Below, piece by piece: positions 1 to 11,356 of a stretch of 64,000 bases of DNA. The stretch comes from Sorex araneus (Eukaryota; Chordata; Mammalia; Eulipotyphla; Soricidae): positions 151,530,423 to 151,594,422 of the forward strand of contig NC_073305.1 in NCBI RefSeq assembly GCF_027595985.1. Reading direction: 5' to 3'. How positions within the stretch are numbered: the first letter of the stretch is position 1; the number at the start of each line of letters is the position of its first letter. A program made the position numbers and the translations under genes. A model generated the notes under the pieces. It was not told the DNA's origin. It saw only the letters and a program-made list of their open reading frames with translations, and made no database searches.

Positions 1-1729
1 AGCAGTCTGGTTGAAAGGTCTTATAAACTCCCCATGCTGTCCTTCTCTCCTACCTACCTATCCCCCAATAGACTCCACAGAAAGGCTATTAGAAATCGTA
101 AGCTAATACAGGAAGATAGCAAGTTACAAAATTGCTAGCAAAATATTTATAGTATTTCTGTATGCAAATTATGAACTAGAAGAAAAAAATTTTAAAGACA
201 ATTCCTTTAAAAACAGTGTACACAGACATCAGTGTAACAAGGGAGGTAAAAGATGTAAGAGAGTAAAAACTATAAATTAAAACTATAAATTTAAAGAAAT
301 AGAAAAGGAGAACACCAGGAAATGGAAGTATATCCCCTACTTGTGAACTTAGGCAAAAATACCCAACTGATCTTTCTAGGATGGATCAATTATTATTGAA
401 GGCCACCTGCCAGTTTCTGTCTATAACCCTCTATAGTATAGATTCAAACTCTGTTTCTGCCTAACCTGTGGAGTATCACAGAAAAATGTAAATACCTAGA
501 AACCCCTCATCTCAGATTCCAACTTATTTTCTTCTCTTTTTCTCATTGTCTGGCAGATATCCCAGCCATTCTCTAAATCAGTCATCAGCCAGTTCTTACT
601 CTTAGGAAAATGTATTGCCAACATTGCTTTTCCTTTCACTGCTATCTATTGAAATATCTTTGTGGGAAGATCACATATATTTCCACAACTACTACTACAT
701 ACTACTTCAAAGCATTACAATTAGAAAAAGAAAGAAGTCCCAGAATTTGACAGACCAAGTTTCAGTGGTCAGGTTCCATTTCCAAATCATTGTGATCCAT
801 TCTCTTAGTTGCTGCTCATGAAGCTCAGAATAACTGATCTCTTTACAGTGTTGTTCTCTCCTCTAACTATAGATCACACTCCCAAATCAGGACAGCATAA
901 TCCTGGATGCTTACTGGGTTATGATCGAAAGCCCTAGCATGCTTGCAGAGAGACCACGAGGGGAGATCACAGCTCAAAGATTACCCTTCTGATAGTAAGC
1001 GTTATTTCAGCCTCCAGAGGGAGAAAAAAAATGTGAGGGATTATGAGTGCTTAATAATTATTTGTGAAATCAATAAACAAACTCCTCAAAGTTATTGCTT
1101 TCTATAATTCAAATGTGGGTCCATGATTTGTCTGCTTCCGTGTTGAAGCAGAACGTGGTAATAAGCAGGGCTTCCCGTCCTCTACCTCGTACACTGGCAA
1201 ATAATGCATCATGTCTCCACACACCACAGGATACCAGTGACCTTCGGGGGAGCGTGAGCTGGAGCAGTTCCTATGAGAGCATGTGCCACTTTGCCTTAAT
1301 AGCAATTACATAGAAAACTGAAAACAGATGACAGTTGCAAATGCTGAGAAACTAAAATGTATAAACAGTCTCCTTTACTCGGTATGTTTTCTTTCATTTG
1401 GTCAGTCCTTTCTTTTTTTTTTTTTTGGTCAATTAGTGTGCATGTGTGTTACCGTGTGTTAATAAAAATGTTGGGAGGCACTTGGCTCTGTGCTATCTAC
1501 AACAAGGTGGTAGCCTGCAGAAAAACACTCCCTGGGACACTGACCAGACTTAATTAAATGGCAGGCTGGTCTGTTCTAGAAGAATCCACTTCACGCAGGG
1601 GTTCTCCTTTGATTATTTCTACTTTTGTCATTAGAAAGAAACATGGAAAGCTGGTCTATTTTGTTTTATCTTCCTGCATTGTACCCACTACCCTATTCCC
1701 CTGTTTTATGTCTTTTTTCCACTTTAAGT
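1..1729. other. Unique sequence, no gene recognised
   Basis: AT-rich single-copy-looking DNA. Open frames here are short and lack coding character. Around 1045-1078 the phrase 'gtgcttaataattatttgtg' resembles the extreme 3' end of a LINE-2 copy, too little to call. A T tract lies at about 1409-1426. Confidence 0.6.
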
Positions 1730-1742
1730 CATTTCTACTGTC

Positions 1743-1996
1743 GTCACTATCATCACTGTCATCCAATTGCTCATCGATTTGCTTGAGTGGGCACCAGTAA
1801 CATCTCTATTGTGATAATTGTTGTTACTGTTTTTGGCATATTGAATACGCCATGGGTAGCTTGCCAGGCTCTGCCATGTGGGCAAGATACTCTCGGTAGC
1901 TTGACGGGCTCTCCAAGGGGGGGGGGGCATAGGAATGGAACCCGGGTCAGTTTCATGCAAGGCAAACGCCCTACCCACTGTTTTATCGCTCCAGTC
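1743..1996 (-). mobile_element. Type II SINE (tRNA head, CAGTGA-type tail)
   Basis: Read on the minus strand it starts with the tRNA-like head ('gcgataaaacagtgggtagg') and ends in 'gatgacagtgatgatagtga' instead of poly(A). Both flanks carry the 13-bp target duplication catttctactgtc (1730-1742 and 1997-2009), so both ends are defined. The site is not the A-rich type used by L1. A run of ten G interrupts the body at about 1918-1927. Confidence 0.85.
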
Positions 1997-2030
1997 CATT
2001 TCTACTGTCAATAATACTAATTAAAATCTT

Positions 2031-2258
2031 AATTAGCCCAGAAGTAGAGAGAGAGTATGGGGACTATTGTCTGCCATAGAGGCAGGGGGAGGGTGGGAAA
2101 GGGGGGTATACCCGGGATATTGGTGGTAGGGAATGTGCACTGGTGTAGGGATGGGTGTTTGATCATTGTGAGATTGTAACCCAAACATGAAAGCTTGTAA
2201 CTATCTCATGGTGAGTCAATAAAATTTTAAAATTTTTTTTAAAAAAATAAAAAAAAAT
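2031..2258 (+). mobile_element. L1 3' end, severely 5'-truncated
   Basis: Only the 3' untranslated region is present: GA-rich tract, 'gatattggtggtagg', 'gggtgtttgatcattgtg', 'catgaaagcttgtaact', then 'caataaaat' and an A-rich tail. A short target duplication (taaaatctt at 2022-2030, aaaatctt after the tail) fits L1 endonuclease use. Confidence 0.75.
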
Positions 2259-3100
2259 CTTGTCATAGGCATAACATCAACATTAGATTTCCTAAAATAC
2301 AAAGAAATGTAGCAAACTTATCTTACCTTTTGAAGAGCATATAGACTAGTAGAGGAGAAGTTGCACACAGGTTGGTGATTTTGTGAAATTTTGGGGACCA
2401 ACAGTCTACTACAGTGTCAAATGTTATAATCTGGAAGACAATAAAGGACAGACAAAAAAGAATCAGCAACATTCATGAGCTTTCTTATGGAGAAATTTTT
2501 GAAGAAATCATTATTAATATTTCCATTGAATATATCCCAAATTGCATATAATCAAACTTATCCAGTGGCAAAATCCAGTAACAATCTGGATCTCATTCCT
2601 CTGACCCCCTAGTGCAACATCGTTAGGAGGGCCGAGTCGAGATGGACTTCTAAGATCTGAGGGAAAGGACAAAATGAGATGTTACTGAGCCCACCTGAGA
2701 AATAGGTGATTAACGGGATTTCGTGATTCATGATCCAGTTCTTATTATCTACCTTAGAGTTTTCTTTTGAATATTGTTTCAAACCTGCTTTTCCTGCCAC
2801 ACTAACCAGACAAAGAAGCTCTTCACTCTTCTTTCAGTGGCTTTCCTGTAGCCAGTCTCTCTTTCATTTCATCTCCTTCATTTTTAGATTTTCTCTGTAA
2901 AAGATAATGGCTTCCATTATATAATTGGCCTGCTCAAAAACCAGTAATAGTTCTGCAGTTCTTTGCAGTAGATGACAGATGAACTAGATCTGTAGCATTC
3001 AGTCATTAATTATATACATAAAAATCAACATAAATTGTTAAAGAGCATGAATAGTGTTATTGAATTAATTACCCAGAGTAGATCTTAAGGTAAGCTAATA
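2259..3100. other. Unique sequence, no gene recognised
   Basis: No repeat, exon or RNA gene could be recognised. Frames are short and closed. Confidence 0.5.
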
Positions 3101-3102
3101 AG

Positions 3103-3222
3103 TGGCCAGAGAGATAGCTCAAAGAACAGAGCATGCGTGCTATGCAAGGAAAAAGCCCGGGGTGCATCCAACAGAACCCCGCCTGGATTGATCCCCAGAA
3201 CTGAGCTGGGAGCAGCCTTTCA
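3103..3222 (+). mobile_element. Old, diverged type I SINE
   Basis: 'ggccagagagatagctcaaa' followed by 'ggattgatccccagaactga' keeps the tRNA-like A-box and B-box spacing of the SOR family. The body is short and decayed, and no tail or target duplication is visible. Confidence 0.5.
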
Positions 3223-4070
3223 ACAAAGATAGACAATGTTTTGGCATACTTTGTTTACTAAATATACTAATTTTTATTACCCCTCCAAATACATTCAGTT
3301 GAATGAAAGTAAAGATATAACATACCAAACTTTGTGAGATTATAGTTAAAAAACTGCTGAGAAGAACATTTTTAGCTTTAAATGGTTACATTAGAAAAGA
3401 CGAGAGTTATAAAACAATAATTCAAGATCCCACCTAGAATTTAGGAAAGGAGGAATAAATAAATCCAAGGTAATCTGTGAAAAGTAATAATGTAAAGGCA
3501 AAACCAGTGAAATTTTCTTAATGTACAGAAAATCAACCAACATAGGAATAAAGTCTATATTATTCTGGAAAGTTAAGAGTGAAAAACAGAAGACATTAAT
3601 TACTATCCTGGAATAAAGACCCTGAAAGTATTTAAAAAGAGAGAAAGATGGAATACAAAGAAGAATTCTAGATCAATAAATTTATTAACAAGGATAGTTA
3701 ATTAATTTCCTGAAGAGCACACATTCTCTCACCCAAAATAAAATAGATGAGATGAATAGCTTTATAACTATTTATAAAATTGTGTGTATAATTTTAAGAT
3801 TATAAGAATGCATTTCTCATTCATTTTATGAACTTAGTATTATTCTGGCATACCAAAAACTAGACAAAGTATTTAAATAAGAAAACTATAGACCACTATC
3901 TTTCAAGAAAATAGATACAACCATTCTGAATGAAATAACATAGTATTCACATAATAAGTATACACAATAAATATGTCATATAATAAATATACACCATTAA
4001 TAAACATAATAAACATCTCATCAATACCAAGTTAATACAAGGAAAAGTAAAGTATTTGAAAATAAATAAA

Positions 4071-4270
4071 AGGGCCAGAGCGATAGTACAACAGGTTAGG
4101 GCAATTGCCTTGCACACGGCCAACTCAAGTTCAATTCCCAGCATTCCATATGGTCCCCTAAGCACCCCAAGGAATAATTCCTGAGAGCAGAGCCAGGAGT
4201 AACGCCTGACCATTGTTGGGTGTGACCCAAAAAGCAAAAAGAAAAAAAGAGAAAGAAAGAAAAAAAACAA
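4071..4270 (+). mobile_element. Type I SINE
   Basis: Complete layout: head 'gggccagagcgatagtacaa', B-box-like 'agttcaattcc', body 'ccatatggtcccctaagcac', then 'gggtgtgacccaaaaagc' and an A/G-rich tail. It lies inside the old L1 relic. Confidence 0.85.
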
Positions 4271-4414
4271 TAAAAGTAACTGACTGTATAAGCAAAGGAA
4301 TATAAAATGACCTGATTTTACCTACTTGGAGGCAAGAAAGCATCTAATAAAATTAAATACCTGTTCATGGTAAATTCCCAGGAAACTAAGAATAGAGAGG
4401 ATTTGTTTGATTTT

Positions 4415-4568
4415 ATTTTGTTTTCAGGCCATACGTGGCAGCTTTCAGGGTTTACTACTGGCTCTGCAGTGCTATGGAGACCATATGGGGTACCAGGGAT
4501 GGAACCCACCTTGGCTGTGTGGAAGGCAACCACCCTGCCTACTGTACTACCTCTACAGCACCTGAGAG
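4415..4568 (-). mobile_element. Type I SINE, moderately diverged
   Basis: Minus-strand copy: body complement 'ctggctctgcagtgctatgg' and 'gaccatatggggtaccaggg', head end near 4566. The tail side is eroded. Confidence 0.75.
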
Positions 4569-4738
4569 GAAGTTTTTAATGTAATAAATATCTATATCAT
4601 CTCATCAATAACAACATACTTAGGAAAGACAGATTTCTTTCACCATAAGATACAGAACAAGACAAACATAACCAATCCTGTTCAGCATAGTAGTAGAAAT
4701 TTTACTCACTGAATAAAGACAAGAAAGATTTTTTTAAA

Positions 4739-6085
4739 TTTATTTATTTTTAATTAGTGAATCACTGTGAGGGTACAGTTACAGATTTATACATTTTTGT
4801 GCTCATGTTTCCCTCATACAAAGTTCGAGAGCCCATCCCTTCACCAGTGCCCATTCTCCACCACCAGTAAACCCAGCAACCCTCCCACCCTCCCCAATCC
4901 CATCTCCCCCCACCCCACCCTGCCACTGTGGCAGGGTATTCCCTTCTGTTCTCTCTCTCTAATTAGGTGTTGTGGTTTGCAATAAAGGTGTTGAGTGACC
5001 ACTGTGTTCAGTCTCTAGCCCACATTCAGCCCACACCACCCTTCCCCCACATGGCCTCCAACCGCATTATACTTGGTGATCCTTTCTCTGAGTTGCCCTC
5101 TCCCCAGAATGTCAGGCCAGCCTCCAAACCATGGAGTCAACCTCCTAGTATTTATTTCTACTATTCTTGGGTGTTAGTCTCCTACTCTGTTATTCTATAT
5201 TCCACAGATGAGTGCAATCTTTCTATGTCTGTCTCTCTCTTTCTGACTCATTTCACTCAGCATGATACTTTCCATGCCGATCCACTTATATGCAAAATTC
5301 ATGATCTCCTTTTTTCTAACAGCTGCATAGTATTCCATTGTATATATGTACCAAAGTTTCTTCAACCAGTCATCTGTTCTAGGGCACTCGGGTTTTTTCC
5401 AGATTCTGGCTATTGTAAACAGTGCTGCGATGAACATATAAGTGCAGATGTCATTTCAACTATACTTTTTAGCTTCTCTGGGATATATTCCCAGCAGTGG
5501 TATTGCTGGGTCAAATGGGAGCTCAATTTCTAATTTTTTGAGAATCGTCCATATTGTTTTCCAAAAGGGCTGAACCAGCTGGCATTCCCACCAGCAGTGT
5601 AGAAGGGTCCCTTTCTCCCCACATCCTCTCCAACAGTGGTTGCTTTTGTTCTTTTGGATGTGTGCTAGTCTCTGTGGTGTGAGGTGGTATCTCATGGTTG
5701 TTTTGATCTGCATCTCCCTGATGATTAGTGATGTAGAGCACTATTTCATGTGTCTCTTGGCCATTTGTATCTCTTCCTTGGGAAAGTTTCTGTTCATTTC
5801 TTCGCCCCATTTTCTGATGGGGTTGGATGTTTTCTTCTTGTAGAGTTCAACCAGTGCTTTATATACCATTGATATCAACCCCTTATCTGATGGGTATTGT
5901 GTGAATATCCTTTCCCATTCTGTAGATAGTCTTTGTATTCTGGTCACTGTATCTTTTGCGGTGCAGAAGCTTTTTAGTTTAATCTCTGTTGATCTCTGTT
6001 TCTACTAGATTGCTTAGTTCCGTGTCATCTTTGAAGATACCTTTATCTTCAATATCTTCAATATCGTGGAGGATTTTGCCGACCT
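4739..6085 (-). mobile_element. 5'-truncated L1 (ORF2 C-terminus plus 3' UTR)
   Basis: The 23-bp flanking duplication containing aagacaagaaagattt (4716-4738 and 6086-6108) brackets it exactly, so it is a single target-primed insertion. Minus-strand frames give the ORF2 C-terminal part. The cysteine motif [18 protein letters not shown] is followed by a [13 protein letters not shown] segment, and the protein end falls near 5195. Frames shift between 5450 and 5950, so the protein is broken. Endonuclease and reverse transcriptase are absent. The 3' UTR and tail occupy 4739-5190. Confidence 0.92.
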
Positions 6086-6315
6086 AAGACAAGAAAGATT
6101 TTTTTAAAGGGCATATATATTTGAAAAGAAAAAAAACTTATATTTGCCAGTGGCATGATTGCTTTTGTAAAAAATAAAAAAATATGAAACTCAAAACTAA
6201 TAAAGACATAAAAGAAGCATATAAAATTATTGATTTGTATATTAAATAAGTCTAAGCCATAAATACATGAAAGCCATATTAAAACTTCAATATTTTTAAT
6301 CACTCAGAAAATGTG

Positions 6316-6474
6316 AGGGGCCAAGACATAATACAGCGAGCAAGATGCTTGCTTTATACACAAGTGACCCAGGTTCAATTCCTGGCACCACATATGGTCC
6401 CCAGGTCCTGCCAAGATCAATCGCTGAGCTTAGAGCCAAAAGTAAGCCTTGGTAGAAGTAAGTAGGCATGGCCA
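6316..6474 (+). mobile_element. Type I SINE, older copy
   Basis: 'gaggggccaagacataatac', 'ggttcaattcctggcacca' and 'catatggtccccaggtcctg' identify it. A younger type I SINE has inserted into its 3' end. Confidence 0.75.
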
Positions 6475-6489
6475 CCAAACCAACAATTT

Positions 6490-6661
6490 TTTTTTTTTGC
6501 TTTTTGGGTCACACCTGGCAATGCACAGGGGTTACTCCTGGCTCTGCACTCAGGAATCACCCCTGGCGGTGCTCAGAGGACCATATGGGATGCTGGGAAT
6601 CGAACCCGGGTTGGCCGCGTGCAAGGCAAATGCCTTACCCGCTGTGCTATCGCTCCAGCCC
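6490..6661 (-). mobile_element. Young type I SINE nested in an older one
   Basis: Near-consensus minus-strand copy ending 'gtgctatcgctccagccc', with its T-run (tail complement) at 6487-6498. The 15-bp duplication ccaaaccaacaattt at 6475-6489 and 6662-6676 marks the ends. It is one of the best preserved copies here. Confidence 0.93.
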
Positions 6662-6823
6662 CCAAACCAACAATTTAAAAATGAATAAAAACTGTACTTT
6701 TGTCAAAAATTGTACTGAGAGATATCTATAATATGAAAACAGATAACATTGGAGTAATTTTGGTGGAGTTTTTAATATGTATATTTTTATTATGTATTTT
6801 TATTATATATTATGTATTTTTAA

Positions 6824-7079
6824 TATAGCACTGCACTGTCACTGTCATCGCGTTGTTCATCGATTTGCTTGAGCAGGCACCAGTAATGTCTCCATTGTGA
6901 GACTTGTTGTTACTGTTTTTAGCATATCGAATACGCCACAGGTAGCTTGCCAGACTCTGCCATGCGGGCGGGATACCCTAGGTAGCTTGCCGTGCTCTCT
7001 GAGAGGGGCAGAGGAATTGAACCCGGGCTGGCCTCGTGCAAGGCAAACACCCTACCCACTGTGCTATCGCTCCAGTCGA
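6824..7079 (-). mobile_element. Type II SINE
   Basis: On the minus strand the head reads 'gatagcacagtgggtagggt' and the tail '(cagtga)n', seen on plus as 'cactgcactgtcactgtcat'. AT-rich DNA flanks both sides, including (TA)n at 7087-7112, which hides any target duplication. Confidence 0.9.
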
Positions 7080-7112
7080 GAGTTTAATATATATATGTAT
7101 ATATATATATTT

Positions 7113-7529
7113 ATAATTGGAGAATTCAGTTCTAACTCAAATAATAATTACACCCAATTCCTAAGCTGAAATCCATGTAGTCATGTGAATTTCAAACATC
7201 CGGAGTTTGGATTTTACGAAGATAGCAGAGTATATCTGCTGTATATTACATATGACAAGCCAGCAGATTCTGGCATAATTTTGTGTAATCCAACACACTA
7301 CTGTATCTTTAACAAAAAGTATGAATTTTAAGTCTAGGTGAAGCAAATAAGGCCCCAACCTAACTCAGGACTGATCACGTCAGCTTTCCTACCAAATTTT
7401 TTCAGTCAGGTTCACGTTTCAAATAAAATAGGAAACGAATTTTCCAAGCTTTATATATTTCACAAATGTGAACAAGAAACATATTTCCACTACAAATAAT
7501 TGTCAAATCCCTCCAAATACCTAACTTAC
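7113..7529. other. Unique sequence, no gene recognised
   Basis: AT-rich, with only short frames and nothing repeat-like. Confidence 0.5.
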
Positions 7530-7810
7530 AGAAGGAATGGGACAGGCATAGAATGATTGCTCTCACTTGTGGGATATAAAACAACATAGTATAAGACTTA
7601 ATATAGTATGAGACTTAATACCCAAAGACAGCAGGAACAAGGACCAAGAGGACTGGTCCACAAGAGGGGAGATGGAGGACAGTTAGAAAAGAGAAGAGAC
7701 CACTATGATAATGATAGTTGGAAATAATCACACTGAAAAAGAACTGAGTGCTAAAGCTAGGCAAAGAAACAAAAATGGTAACCTGTATTGCAAACCATAA
7801 TACCCAAATG

Positions 7811-7856
<46 letters not shown>

Positions 7857-8045
7857 TCTGCTGTAGAGGCAGGCAGATTGAGGAGAGGAGAGGGGAGAGA
7901 GAAGCTGGGGGTATTGGTGGTGGGAAATGCACACTGGTGAACAGAAGGGTGTTGGAACATTGTATGACTGAAACCCAATCATGAACATCTCTATAACTGT
8001 GTATCACATGGTGATTCAAATTAAAAAATGTTCTAATAAATAAAG
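7530..8045 (+). mobile_element. L1 3' end with (GA)n
   Basis: Begins near the ORF2 stop ('gggacaggcatagaatgatt') and runs through the 3' UTR: an internal (GA)n tract at about 7810-7853, 'ggtattggtggtgggaaatg', 'acatggtgattcaaattaaa'. The predicted Leu/Ser-repeat peptides opposite the (GA)n tract are artefacts. Confidence 0.8.
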
Positions 8046-8494
8046 TGGAACCAATAGATAAATACAAAAGATTTAATTCATAGTCATATGCTTTCTTTTA
8101 AAAAACAAATACTAAATAGTCAATTATCAATTATCTATGCATATATGTATGTATATATGAACATATATACACATATATTTATAGCATCTCTAGTTTGAAA
8201 GAGGTCTGGGTCACATTTTTTTCTTGATTTGGGCCTTCTACAAGTGACAACTAATATACATTCACTTTAAACAATCAACATGTTCAGCAACTCAAATTAT
8301 AATGTGATCATAATGTGCTTACAAGTCTGACTGTATTAAGAAGAAATGGTCAACCCAGAATTTGAACATACTTTACAAACTCTTTCCATGTTCCATTCCC
8401 AAATTAAACTTAACTTGAATGATAGAATATACTAATTTTAATAAGCGTTGTTATTTTTATTTTGCCCATGGACAAAGATGTAAATAGTGACATC
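8046..8494. other. Unique AT-rich sequence
   Basis: No recognisable element. An imperfect (TATA/CATA) stretch lies at 8135-8180. Confidence 0.5.
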
Positions 8495-8505
8495 AAAGGA
8501 TTGGA

Positions 8506-9133
8506 GGTGGGGTCTCGCCGCAGAGATGTGATCCCGGGGGCCGCATGTGTGCAGCCTCTCCACAGCTGCACGACCATGACTCTAGAGGCCAGCTAAACTA
8601 CTTTTGGTATCAGCAGCTCCTTGCAGAATGTCTCCAGACTGAGAACTAAGCCTCGGCCCCATGCCTGCCCAGGAGGGGAAAGGTTTTTCTCTCTCACCTT
8701 TTTCCTTGCCGGGGTGAAGGGCATGGCGACCTCCATATTATGAGGACCACAGATGAGAGTTACAAGCTTGCAATGATCCAATATCTGGAAGAAATTTCCC
8801 TGGACTTAGTTGCTGAAATACAGAAATCCTAAACCGCGTGACCTCATATCTCTTCACAACAGGTCTGACTCTAGTGGGGAACTAACAATAACAGTGAGGT
8901 TTTTGTTGAAATATTGAATATAACCAAAGTAAAGAGAAAGTAAAGTGAAATTTATCAGTTGGGGGAGGGCGGGATGGGAGGTTTGCTGGGTTTTTGGTGT
9001 GTGTGTGGGTGTGTATTTTTTTGGTGGTGGAATATGGGCACTGGTGAAGGGATGGTTGTTTCAGCATTATATAACTGAGACTTAAACCTGAAAGTATTGT
9101 AATTTTCCACATGTTGATTCAATAAAATAAAAA
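8506..9133 (+). mobile_element. Chimeric retroposon, GC-rich head plus L1-like tail
   Basis: Bracketed by the 11-bp duplication aaaggattgga (8495-8505 and 9134-9144), so this is a complete insertion of about 630 bp. The first ~350 bp are a CpG-bearing head ('gggtctcgccgcagagatgt', 'catggcgacctccatatt'). From about 8860 it switches to the L1-like tail ('gaatataaccaaagtaaaga', 'gggcactggtgaagggatgg', 'tgattcaataaaataaaa'). No ORF1 or ORF2 sequence lies between. The head differs from those of the other chimeric copies. Confidence 0.75.
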
Positions 9134-9144
9134 AAAGGATTGGA

Positions 9145-9640
9145 TGTTGGGAGAATATCTTCTAGACTGAAATATAACTTCTGAAAGTATTCACCATTTA
9201 ATTCTCTAATTCATATTCTTAAACTTTTGTTTTTATATAATTTATATAATTTTTATATAATTTATAATTTATAGAATTATAATTTATATAATTCTAATGT
9301 TCATCAAAGTTATCAGGATTAGTAACCTCCATATACATTTACCCAGATACATTCTTTTCCCATTTCTGTTCTCTCTCTCCCCCCCTCCTCTCTCCTATCT
9401 CTCCTCACTCCTTACATTTGAGAGTAAATCAGAGAAATCCTGTTCTTTTATTCATAAACTTTTAATGCATTTCCTAAGACCAAGGACATGTGTCCTTATA
9501 ATCTTGTATAATAATAGTATACTTAGCAAAACCAGGAAATTTAAATTCATGTCATGTATTAACTAATTGTAGTCATTTTCTGAAAAGTAAGATGATGAAT
9601 ATGTTTTCCTGAAGTCTGCAAAATGTATAGTTAGGATGGT
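9145..9640. other. Unique sequence with AT tandem repeats
   Basis: A short imperfect repeat of 'tttatataatt' lies at 9232-9290. Nothing else is recognised. Confidence 0.5.
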
Positions 9641-9642
9641 CT

Positions 9643-9815
9643 TTAGGACCAGAATGATAGAGCAGCTTGTCTTGCCCATGGCTCATTCTGGTTCAATCCT
9701 CCGCACTCCATATGATCCCCTGTCCCCACTAGGAGTGATTCCCGAGCCCAGAGCCAAGAGTAAAGCTTGAGCATCGACAGGTGTGGCTCAAAGAAAAAGA
9801 GTGGGGGAAAAAAAC
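9643..9815 (+). mobile_element. Type I SINE, diverged
   Basis: 'aggaccagaatgatagagca', 'ctggttcaatcctccgcact' and 'gtgtggctcaaagaaaaaga' give head, B box and tail. Confidence 0.7.
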
Positions 9816-9841
9816 CATGATGGTATTTACCGGTGGATGTT

Positions 9842-10330
9842 TTTTAATTTTAATTTTTATTATATCACCATGTGGAAAGTTACAAAGTTTTCAGGTTTAT
9901 GTCTCAGTTATACAATATTCAAACACCATCCCTTCACCAGTGCCCATATTCCACCACCAAAATCCCCAGTATACGCCCCACCCCCGCCCCCACCCCCAAC
10001 TGTATAACTGATGAATTTCACTTCAATTTCTCTTTACCTTGATTACATTCCATATTGCAAAACAAAACTCACTATTGTTGTTGGAGTTTCCCCCCAAGAA
10101 AGACAGCCCTACTAAGGAAGCATTTGATAACTGGTTTTCCATGAAAAGATAGTATGTTTTCAGTTTTTAGAAAAGGTCACGGCCGCACGGTTCGGATGTG
10201 TCCCAGTCCCGCAAGCCGGAGCCCTGTTAGTTGCTGCTCAGTGTCGCCAGGGCTCCATCCAGAGAAGGTATACCAGCTGTACCTCCTCCGTCTGGATCCC
10301 CAGAGTTGATAGTCTTGATGAGTTGATAGT
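9842..10330 (-). mobile_element. Chimeric retroposon, third head type
   Basis: On the minus strand the tail ends in 'cacatggtgatataataaaa' (plus 9842-9880). The shared module continues to about 10150 ('ggggggaaactccaacaaca'). Beyond that is a GC-rich head ('cacggccgcacggttcggat', 10178-10197). No target duplication was found, so the right boundary is uncertain. An 18-bp direct repeat (gttgatagt.ttgatgag) lies at 10301-10338. Confidence 0.6.
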
Positions 10331-10339
10331 GTTGATGAG

Positions 10340-11343
10340 CCAGTTCCTTATTCCACACCAGGCCTAACAAATTAGCAGGATCCAGAAGTTAGTGCACGTA
10401 TGATACAAGCCATCTCTGTGCCAGACTCCTTAATGATCAAGCACTCTAAGAATTCCTCTAAAACGAGGGGTGGCAAGATAATTTTCAGAGTCTCCTTCAA
10501 AGCCATGATTATTTGTCAGAACATTCTACTCTGTCAGTGAAGGTGTCATCATCAGAGAATGGATCAGTTAAATTTACAACTAAACTTATTCAATCTGTTC
10601 CATCAACTCTTTTAGAAATGGTACAAGGATCTTGAAACAGTATGTCTTAAATGACTTGGAGTCTTGCAGTTTACTTCTCTTCAATGACTGCCTTTACCAT
10701 TGGTTTTATAGGCCTAGTTCTGTGATCTAATCACAATCAGGCCCACCCTGATTGTGATCAGAAACAAATTAAAGACCCCATAGCTTTGATTATTTGATAC
10801 ACAAAAAAGTATTTAGTTTCAGACTTGCAATTAATTTTTTTTCCTTAGAGTCAGTTGTTCCAGCTGTAAGGATGAAATGTAGAGGAAAGAGTGAAAAGAA
10901 ATGTCTATTAGATCCCAAGTAGCTGCCAAGCACTTTTCAGAGCTTGCCTACTGCAGCCCTCAGGAGATTAGATGAGATAGCAAAAAGGAATTTGAACTTA
11001 ACAACCCTCTTCCAAGCCCATTCTCAATTCTTGTTTTGAAAAAAAAAAATAGACATGAAAGCAAAACAATCTCAATATTATATCAGTATTGTGAATATAA
11101 TTTTTTTATAAAAGGGATAATGCTTTAAGTACCTTTTAAACCATAAAGTGCCACACTCTTCCCATAAGGAAAACATTTTATTGTAATATATAAGATGTCC
11201 AGAAAACATTGGTACATGGAATATTTCTGACTGCTTCTGTGGATTTCGAAATTGAGTCCTGAAAAATATATGGGGGCAGCCTTAAATTCAAATTCCTGCT
11301 CCCTTCACCCACATCTCCGTTCAACAGGTCTTCTATTTTTTTT
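10340..11343. other. Unique sequence, no gene recognised
   Basis: Mixed composition. An A-run at 11040-11050 is the only notable tract. No exon-like frame. Confidence 0.5.
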
Positions 11344-11356
11344 TGGTACGCTTTTA

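Larger units (their letters stand above)
3550..6300 (+). mobile_element. Old L1 ORF2 relic, split by later insertions
   Basis: Pieces outside the younger insertions line up in order with the L1 ORF2 reverse transcriptase region: 'ccaaaaactagacaaagtat' near 3855, 'gaaagcatctaataaaatt' near 4335, 'aatcctgttcagcatagtag' near 4675, and the remainder from 6109. The order suggests one old plus-strand element later hit by a type I SINE (4071-4270), another (4415-4568) and an antisense L1 (4739-6085). The frame is destroyed. The boundaries are estimates. Confidence 0.55.

Noticed and set aside
6449-6731. Recurrent peptides resembling 'LRGPYGMLGIEPG' found at many loci on both strands
   Set aside because: They are antisense translations of type I SINE copies, which explains their repetition across the window.
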